Assembly: GCA_027596945.1 (NCBI GenBank)
Contig: JADGJH010001093.1
Location: 1 to 11,995, forward strand
Length of the DNA stretch: 11,995 bases
Origin: Physocladia obscura
Taxonomy: Eukaryota; Chytridiomycota; Chytridiomycetes; Chytridiales; Chytriomycetaceae
Reading direction: 5' to 3'
This document shows positions 7,530 to 11,995 of this stretch, piece after piece (position 1 is the stretch's first letter; the number at the start of each line of letters is the position of its first letter). Made by a program: the position numbers and the translations under genes. The notes beneath the pieces are model-generated. The model did no database searches. It saw only the letters and a list, made by a program, of their open reading frames with translations, and had not been told where the DNA came from.

Positions 7530-7783
7530 TCACAGAATTGTTATTTGTTGATGCGATACATACATCACCCATTCAATCCTGCAAATGGTGATCCATACAT
7601 ACAAATCTGAACAAAAGGTGCTTTGAAGACTTGATTGGAAGGAAAATTTGAAAATCTTAAGAGCAGGGAATCAAGGCAACATTGTGGCACTTACCATTGA
7701 GGCCCGAATTTCCACGGCCGAAAACGATATGCGTCCATTAAATTATCTGCTCCCCTGCTGTTACGCTGTTTGTTATTGCACAT
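7530..7783 (-). CDS. Possible tiny two-exon gene, unrecognised
   Basis: On the minus strand an ATG at 7783 opens a frame (MCNNKQRNSRGADNL, then MDAYRFRPWKFGPQ) that reaches a textbook donor, CAATG|GTAAGT, at 7695/7694. Joining to the acceptor tttgcag ending at 7579 keeps the frame and adds WIEWVMYVSHQQITIL before a TGA at 7532-7530, for 45 residues in all with a 116-nt intron. The gene would face the F-box gene tail to tail with 29 bp between the stops. There is no family match and the protein is very short. It could be the visible end of a longer gene, a non-coding transcript or chance. Confidence 0.25.
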
Positions 7784-8109
7784 TGATTCTTGTGAAACAG
7801 TCTTTTCATTGCATTTACAATCTGTTTTTTCCAAAACTCAAAACAACTTGTCCGTCCACTTTCGTATTTTAGTTTTCAATTTTCAAAATTATTCGGACAG
7901 CCCGGAGTGTATCCAGATTTTGTTAAAAGTTATATAATTACTCAATTCTACGCATTTTTTTTTTTTTTTCATTTGTTGAATGAATCTCAATAGGGGTTCA
8001 AAGTTCGCAAATTTTTCTGTTTCTAAACAATCCCAAAAAATGAATTTATGGGCCAAAAAGCACTCGAATCGACGCTTTTTGGCATAAGAATGATTTTTGC
8101 AAAATACCC
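7784..8109. other. AT-rich spacer without a gene
   Basis: This stretch contains a long T tract (about 7955-7970) and a perfect hairpin (8052-8083), described separately. No coding-like frame is supported. Confidence 0.5.
8052..8083. repeat. Perfect 10-bp hairpin
   Basis: GCCAAAAAGC at 8052-8061 is the exact reverse complement of GCTTTTTGGC at 8074-8083, with a 12-nt loop (actcgaatcgac). It lies just upstream of the Myb/SANT-like relic and could be a terminal or subterminal repeat of that element. Confidence 0.55.
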
Positions 8110-8492
8110 CCCAAACCTCCAGCACCAACTGCCGTCAGTGCCGCCTCCCCCAGCAAACTAGCACTTGCGAAACCAAAGGAATCCTTTAGTCGTACAACAA
8201 CAGCACAGCAAAACGCAATTCTCTTGTAGCTTGAGGAACAAGACAATTTCAAACTAATAACAGGATCTGCTGCCTTCAGGCAAAAAGTTGTCACTGGTAC
8301 AAAGTTGCAAAAAACAAATGCATGCAAATCCCTTGCAGAACATGTGAACAACAAACAAGTACCAGCTGGACCAAACAAGGCAAAACATGCTACAAGTCGT
8401 ATCTCAACACATACAAACAAACCAAAGCTGCTTCTGAAACAACTGGATTTGGAGTGTGTTGCTGGCCATTGTTAAGTTTTAAATCAGGCTAA
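8110..8492 (+). pseudogene. Myb/SANT-like transposon-encoded DNA-binding domain, decayed
   Basis: An Ala/Ser/Thr/Pro-rich lead (APTAVSAASPSKLALAKPKE) is followed by an in-frame TAG at 8227-8229. Then comes LEEQDNFKLITGSAA, VVTGTKLQKTNACKSLAEHV and, after a frameshift near 8363, SWTKQGKTCYKSYLNTYKQT and TTGFGV. This order (DN..LITG, G.KL.KT.A.KSLA..VN, W....RYKSY...YK.T, TGFG) is that of a Myb/SANT-like domain I know from repeated, transposon-associated proteins in fungi such as rusts and Mucoromycota. The catalytic part of any transposase is missing; the frame ends at the TAA at 8490-8492. The assignment rests on recalled family pattern, not on a search. Confidence 0.55.
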
Positions 8493-8804
8493 TTATATTA
8501 GATGGTGCATATAGGTTGTCTACATGACACTTTAACCTATGTGCACATCTGAAATTTTGGTCATGATTTATTTCATTTCCTTTCAAGTCAAAAAGTAAAC
8601 AACTAAATACTGAAATGCTATTGAAATCTAAGTGAAAGCATTGGTTAATTATATTGATCTCTTTTTAAGAAATAGCAACCTGCACTATCAATTTAATTGA
8701 TGACTTATTTGATTTTCTACTTGAAAATTGTACATGTTTGAACCACATGAACTTCACAGTTCAAATCAGAAACATTGTTGAATTGGTCTCATTATCTTGA
8801 TAAT
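8493..8804. other. AT-rich spacer, nothing recognised
   Basis: No open frame of note on either strand. No repeat, RNA gene or regulatory site stands out. Confidence 0.5.
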
Positions 8805-9514
8805 CTAAAAAAGTGAACATTGACATGTGAAGCAAGAATTGTTATTTATGATACTGAGTGGGCTTGCAGTTAGCCAATCAAAATTGTCTGGCAAAGGCAA
8901 CTCAGATTGCAGAACTGCCAGAATATCACAAACCAAGGAAGCTTTTGTTTTCTTTTGAAGTTGTACAAGTAGATCCTTGAGTCTTAAGTTCATAATTGCG
9001 ATATCAATTGCCTGATTGTCAAAATCATACATAGTCAGGTGCTTTGAAAGTTCTTGGGTTCCTTCAAGATATTCTTGGACAGGGTTTTCTGGTTTGGATT
9101 GATTAATACATTTGTAATTTTGATTTATTTTGTAGACTTTTGGGCCAAATCCATACTCTTTCCATTGTTTGCAAAGTTCACAAACTGGAGCCATTTCATT
9201 ATGATTCATGGCATAGTGGTAAAATGCATTTAATGTAAGGGGCTACTAACTTTTTTAAAAATTTGTCACAAAAACAAGACCGCATTGGATTTGCAGTATT
9301 CAATAATGCAATGCCACTTGATATGATTCCAAACAGCAGTTAAGAATTGTTGGTTGAAACATGGATATTGATGTATTTGTAGTATGTTTAACAATGCATA
9401 AGGAACAGCTTGTATCTCAATAAAAAAGCAAATAACAAACCATGCCTTGCTTAATTTTGAAGTTTGCCCACTTAGATTATTGTTATCTTTTGATAGCAAG
9501 ATAAATAGTTGCAA
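8805..9514 (-). CDS. Unrecognised two-exon protein on the minus strand (candidate)
   Basis: A minus-strand frame open from 9514 or further upstream runs down to 9281 (FNQQFLTAVWNHIKWHCIIE, then YCKSNA). A second frame, 9242 to 8805, begins PLTLNAFYHYAMNHNEMAPV and continues with CELCKQWKEYGFGP, a charged middle with LRLKDLLVQLQKKTKA, and a Cys-rich end. Removing a 38-nt intron (gtcttg to gttagtag, 9280-9243) joins them in frame. The full model gives about 223 residues; without the intron, an ATG at 9209 alone gives 134. No family is recognised; the CxxC and Trp/His-rich character would suit a transposon-borne or zinc-binding protein. No start codon is certain for the upstream exon. A palindromic MITE-like element overlaps its upstream edge. 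Confidence 0.4.
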
Positions 9515-9599
9515 TAAAAATGTGGCAAAGTGTCTGTGGTTTGTTATATATATGTATCAATTCCAGAAACACTTTGCCACTTTTTTACTGCGATAGTTG
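9505..9599. mobile_element. MITE-like palindromic element with 7-bp flanking repeat
   Basis: GTGGCAAAGTGT at 9522-9533 is repeated as its exact reverse complement ACACTTTGCCAC at 9569-9580. The similarity of the arms extends outward through a TAAAAA stretch and inward through a TGG. ATAGTTG occurs directly on both sides (9505-9511 and 9593-9599), and eight bases match 7 of 8 if one more is counted (AATAGTTG and GATAGTTG). About 81 bp between identical direct repeats is the pattern of a small non-autonomous DNA transposon with a target-site duplication; an 8-bp duplication would suit the hAT superfamily. Confidence 0.5.
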
Positions 9600-9826
9600 T
9601 TTCTCTTGAATAACATAACTGGGCAAAAATTGTTTTGCTGCTGTTGTTATTCAGAACCATTAATAAAATTTGGCTGAATTATTTTTTACACCTTCAAAAT
9701 AATAGAAATATTTATTTATCTACAATTTTAATTTTTGTTTTTTATTTATCTTACCTACTATTTTTATTTAACGTTATTTGCACTTAATTTCAAGCAAATT
9801 TTCCATTTTTTGTGATATTAAGTTTG
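9600..9826. other. AT-rich spacer without a gene
   Basis: Very AT-rich sequence with runs such as ttttttacacc and tatttatttat. No coding-like frame is seen on either strand. Confidence 0.5.
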
Positions 9827-9950
9827 CAAAAAAGTATATATATATTGCATTTCCAAGAAGCGCACCTTGAATGCACGAAAGTGTATTTGAAACACAAAAA
9901 ATGTTGCTATATATTTATATTCTTCTTAATTTGAAAATAGTGCACCAGAG
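9827..9950 (+). repeat. Diverged direct repeat, copy 1
   Basis: This copy starts with AAAAAAGTATATATATAT, contains GTATTTGAAACA and AATGTTGCTATATA, and ends ATTTGAAAATAGTGCACCAG. It shares these blocks in the same order with 10397-10485, but has extra bases in the middle. It may be a dispersed repeat or a terminal repeat of an element about 660 bp long. Confidence 0.5.
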
Positions 9951-10396
9951 TTATGACTCAAATGATAAATAATATGAATTTAACAAATCATCTGGTATTA
10001 TTGAAAAAAAAATTTTTTTTACAGTGAAAATAAACTTGAAAATGTTTTGTATTGATAAGAATCAATGTGGAGTAAAATTGCTCAGTCACTTCAAATGGAA
10101 TATTAACATTCAGCACAGTGATTAATATTGCTTTTGGCTTTATAGGTCATATTGTTTTGACATTTTTTCCCCTTAGAGTCATTTCAGAATTTCAGAATGG
10201 AAAAATTTTCAATCTGAAATCTTCGGCAGTCAATACAGGTGGAAATAGTTAGCAGCAAAATATTACTGGTAATTATCATGATCAATAATTTTTTATATAT
10301 CAATACACAATGAAAACTTGTTGGTGTATCAAGGTTACATTTTACTATTCCTTACCCTCAGGCAATTCTTACCAATACAAAATCATTCCATATGAT
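9951..10396. other. AT-rich interval between the direct repeats, no gene
   Basis: No open frame or known element is recognised. It contains an A8/T8 tract pair near 10004-10020. Confidence 0.45.
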
Positions 10397-10485
10397 AAAA
10401 AAGTATATATATTGTACTTGGACGTATTTGCTTGAAATCCAAAGAATGTTGTATATCTTCTTTATTTGAAAATAGTGCGCCAGAG
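10397..10485 (+). repeat. Diverged direct repeat, copy 2
   Basis: This copy starts with AAAAAAGTATATATATTGTA, has GTATTTGCTTGAAAT and AAAGAATGTTGTATAT, and ends TTTGAAAATAGTGCGCCAG. It matches copy 1 (9827-9950) block by block with internal deletions and substitutions. Confidence 0.5.
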
Positions 10486-10533
10486 GTCACTTGCTAGTAG
10501 ACAAACAAGAGTTTATTGTAAAAGTCTTAATTT

Positions 10534-10850
10534 TTATAAAAACAACAAAAAAAAAAAACGGTAAGGATTTTGGAAAATTGATTCTATTAATCGGTCCATA
10601 GTTGTCAAATTCGAATAATGTGGTGGACTACTTGGACTTGAATTTGTTGCAGCCAGTCTTGGACTTACAGTGGCATTCACCGCAGCATTTACTCTCACAT
10701 TCATCATTGCTTTTATAGCAGCCACTCCCTTATTAGCCCTTTCATTCACTTATTTATCCACGATTGTCCTAATCCTTACTTCTTCTAGTCTTTTCAAGTT
10801 TTCCAACATATCTAACACTAATGTGGTGGATTTTTCCCTTTGCTGTGTGC
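10534..10850 (-). pseudogene. Minus-strand coding-like scrap behind a splice acceptor
   Basis: On the minus strand, taattttcag ends at 10851. One frame from there reads TQQREKSTTLVLDMLENLKR, LEEVRIRTIVDK, meets a TAA, and goes on in the same frame as VNERANKGVAAIKAMMNVRV, then a Ser/Pro-rich stretch and TTMDRLIESIFQNPY, to a stop at 10534. Helical, charged composition on both sides of the single stop suggests a decayed exon, possibly transposon-derived. The opposite-strand open frame is hydrophobic and looks like its shadow. No family is recognised. Confidence 0.3.
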
Positions 10851-10861
10851 CTGAAAATTAG

Positions 10862-11280
10862 TACCTAACTGAATTGATAGATGGTACAAACTTGGTAGAT
10901 TTTATCTATCCAAAAATACACTGCTTTATTTGAGTTACAAGCAATGAAGTAAGTTTTGTCTTTAGTCAAAACTTTGAGACAGTAATCCTTTTCACCTCAT
11001 TCAAATAAATATGGGCCAAGGCTTGATCGGCAGTCTGTAGAGCAATAAAGAAGTTATAATAATACGAAAAGACATTAGCAAGAAGGAAGAATTGACTGAA
11101 ATGTTCGAGTCACCTCATTTCAATAGATTGTTAGAGTGCTTTCTCGAAGCACCAACCAACAATTGGCCCAGATGAACGACAGCAAATCATCACTTTTTAC
11201 TCTACACAAGCCACTTTTTACAATGTCTGATGGCATTATGGGAGTGGTGTCAATTTAAACACAAAGGTCTGTGATGAGAT
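10862..11280. other. No confident gene; possible upstream remains of the RNA12-like relic
   Basis: Short plus-strand pieces look protein-like, for example IRKDISKKEELTEMF and FNRLLECFLEAP at about 11070-11160, and may be the upstream continuation of the relic that follows, but stops and frame changes prevent a call. Confidence 0.35.
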
Positions 11281-11808
11281 TTGATACAAAAACAATTTCA
11301 AACTTACAACCTATTGATAAAGTTCGAGAAAATTTCTTACGACGATTTGCGCTACCATCCACTGTTCAAAGGAGATGAAACAGCGATTCAGGCAATTAAG
11401 CGCGCCGGACTCATTTCAATTGGGTTGTACGAAGGTAAAAATAATCTGCCTCTTATTCAAGTTACGATAATTTAAATATGTCTGGCCGATCATATATTAT
11501 TCGGGCCGGCAGACCAGTTTACCGAACATACTTTGGGTGTTTTCAAAAAGTATTCAGCAATTATGGGATTGAAAACAGTCAAAACGCTGATAAATAATGA
11601 AACGGTCAAGCTGAAAGAATATGAATCTGAGCTGTCTATGCTAACTGGCCAAATTTTGACTGATCGAATTGGAATATGGGGTGCTTCAGATCTGAAATCA
11701 TGAGCAAACTTTGTTGCGAAACTGATTGGGGAAAGCCATGTTAAGTTAGCGGCACTTGATGCAGAAGGAAGAAAGTTGAAAAAAGTGGTGAAGCTGGTGG
11801 AGCGATAG
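11281..11808 (+). pseudogene. RNA12/YME2-like (mitochondrial escape protein 2) C-terminal relic
   Basis: Plus-strand pieces resemble the C-terminal part of the RNA12/YME2 family: KISYDDLRYHPLFKGDETAI followed by IKRAGLISIG (11330-11433), then in another frame IIRAGRPVYRTYFGCFQKVF (about 11496-11555), then back in the first frame NNETVKLKEYESELSMLTGQ and, after a TGA at 11701-11703, KLAALDAEGRKLKKVVKLVE to the TAG at 11806. The (P/A)GRPVYR block and the E...KYE.EL helix are the landmarks I rely on. YME2 is an inner mitochondrial membrane protein implicated in mtDNA maintenance. Two frame changes, a TAA at 11473 and the TGA make this a pseudogene or fragment; an intron from 11436 to 11512 could explain the first break but would delete the GRPVYR block. 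The assignment is by remembered pattern. Confidence 0.45.
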
Positions 11809-11995
11809 TGGTTCAGCTTTTGGTTTTCATGCTTTCTTTCCAATGTTTTTTTCAAACTTTTAATGAAATGAATCTTAATAGAAAACACTGTTAACTAATT
11901 TAGTTACCCTAGACACATTTACCATTTCTTGATTACTTTTCTAACAACTTGCGATCTCTCTCAACCCTCAAGATTTATTTTGCACTCTAGAATCT
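11809..11995. other. Window end, nothing recognised
   Basis: AT-rich, T-rich sequence after the RNA12-like relic. The minus-strand open frame covering 11490-11888 is the shadow of the relic. Confidence 0.5.

Noticed and set aside
8046..8420. 124-codon minus-strand open frame
   Set aside because: It is antisense to the Myb/SANT-like relic, whose motifs are clear on the plus strand; the minus frame is Cys/Leu/Phe-rich without structure.
9821..10480. Possible CRISPR-like or tandem array
   Set aside because: There are only two diverged copies about 570 bp apart, without regular spacing, in eukaryotic DNA.
10670..10861. Hydrophobic plus-strand frame resembling a membrane protein
   Set aside because: The hydrophobic run is the complement of an Ala/Val/Asn-rich minus-strand frame with coding character; the plus frame has no ATG-led context or homologs that I recognise.
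11490..11888. 132-codon minus-strand open frame
   Set aside because: It overlaps the RNA12-like relic on the plus strand, which explains the sequence better; the minus frame is Ser/Phe-rich and matches nothing.

Overview
The window is eukaryotic nuclear DNA. It is visibly AT-rich and has homopolymer A/T tracts and short GT-AG introns: 71, about 48 and 53 nt in the one gene that can be spliced with confidence. It carries an AATAAA polyadenylation signal and several decayed transposable elements. The taxon is not fixed. An RNA12/YME2-like relic and a Myb/SANT-like transposon relic of a kind I know from fungi point towards an early-diverging fungus or a related opisthokont. An F-box protein with an FBA-like tail is better known from animals. 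The affiliation is therefore left open.

Layout, left to right. Positions 1-1570 are mostly non-coding, with short coding-like scraps on the plus strand (about 452-797 and 913-1254). Positions 1572-2682 hold an intact four-exon short-chain dehydrogenase/reductase gene with an AATAAA signal just after it. Positions 2810 to about 4159 are a gene-like block in three changing frames. A five-exon model with small introns joins them into one unrecognised protein, but frameshift decay is the alternative. Positions 4645-6745 are a degenerate plus-strand non-LTR retrotransposon. It keeps its N-terminal region, its thumb and zinc-knuckle regions and a restriction-like-endonuclease-type C-terminus, but the reverse-transcriptase palm has been cut out, and it ends in a poly(A) tail. 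Only 23 bp past that tail, 6769-7500 is an intact single-exon F-box gene.

The right half is gene-poor. It holds a possible tiny two-exon minus-strand gene (7783-7530), a Myb/SANT-like transposon relic (8110-8492), a minus-strand two-exon candidate gene (9514-8805), and an 81-bp palindromic MITE-like element flanked by a 7-bp direct repeat (9505-9599). Beyond these lie a diverged direct repeat (9827-9950 and 10397-10485), a minus-strand coding-like scrap (10850-10534) and an RNA12/YME2-like pseudogene tail (11281-11808).

Nothing suggests that the genes form one pathway. The dehydrogenase and the F-box gene look like independent host genes in a stretch repeatedly invaded and eroded by mobile elements. 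Exon boundaries outside the dehydrogenase are my own inference from frame and GT-AG compatibility.
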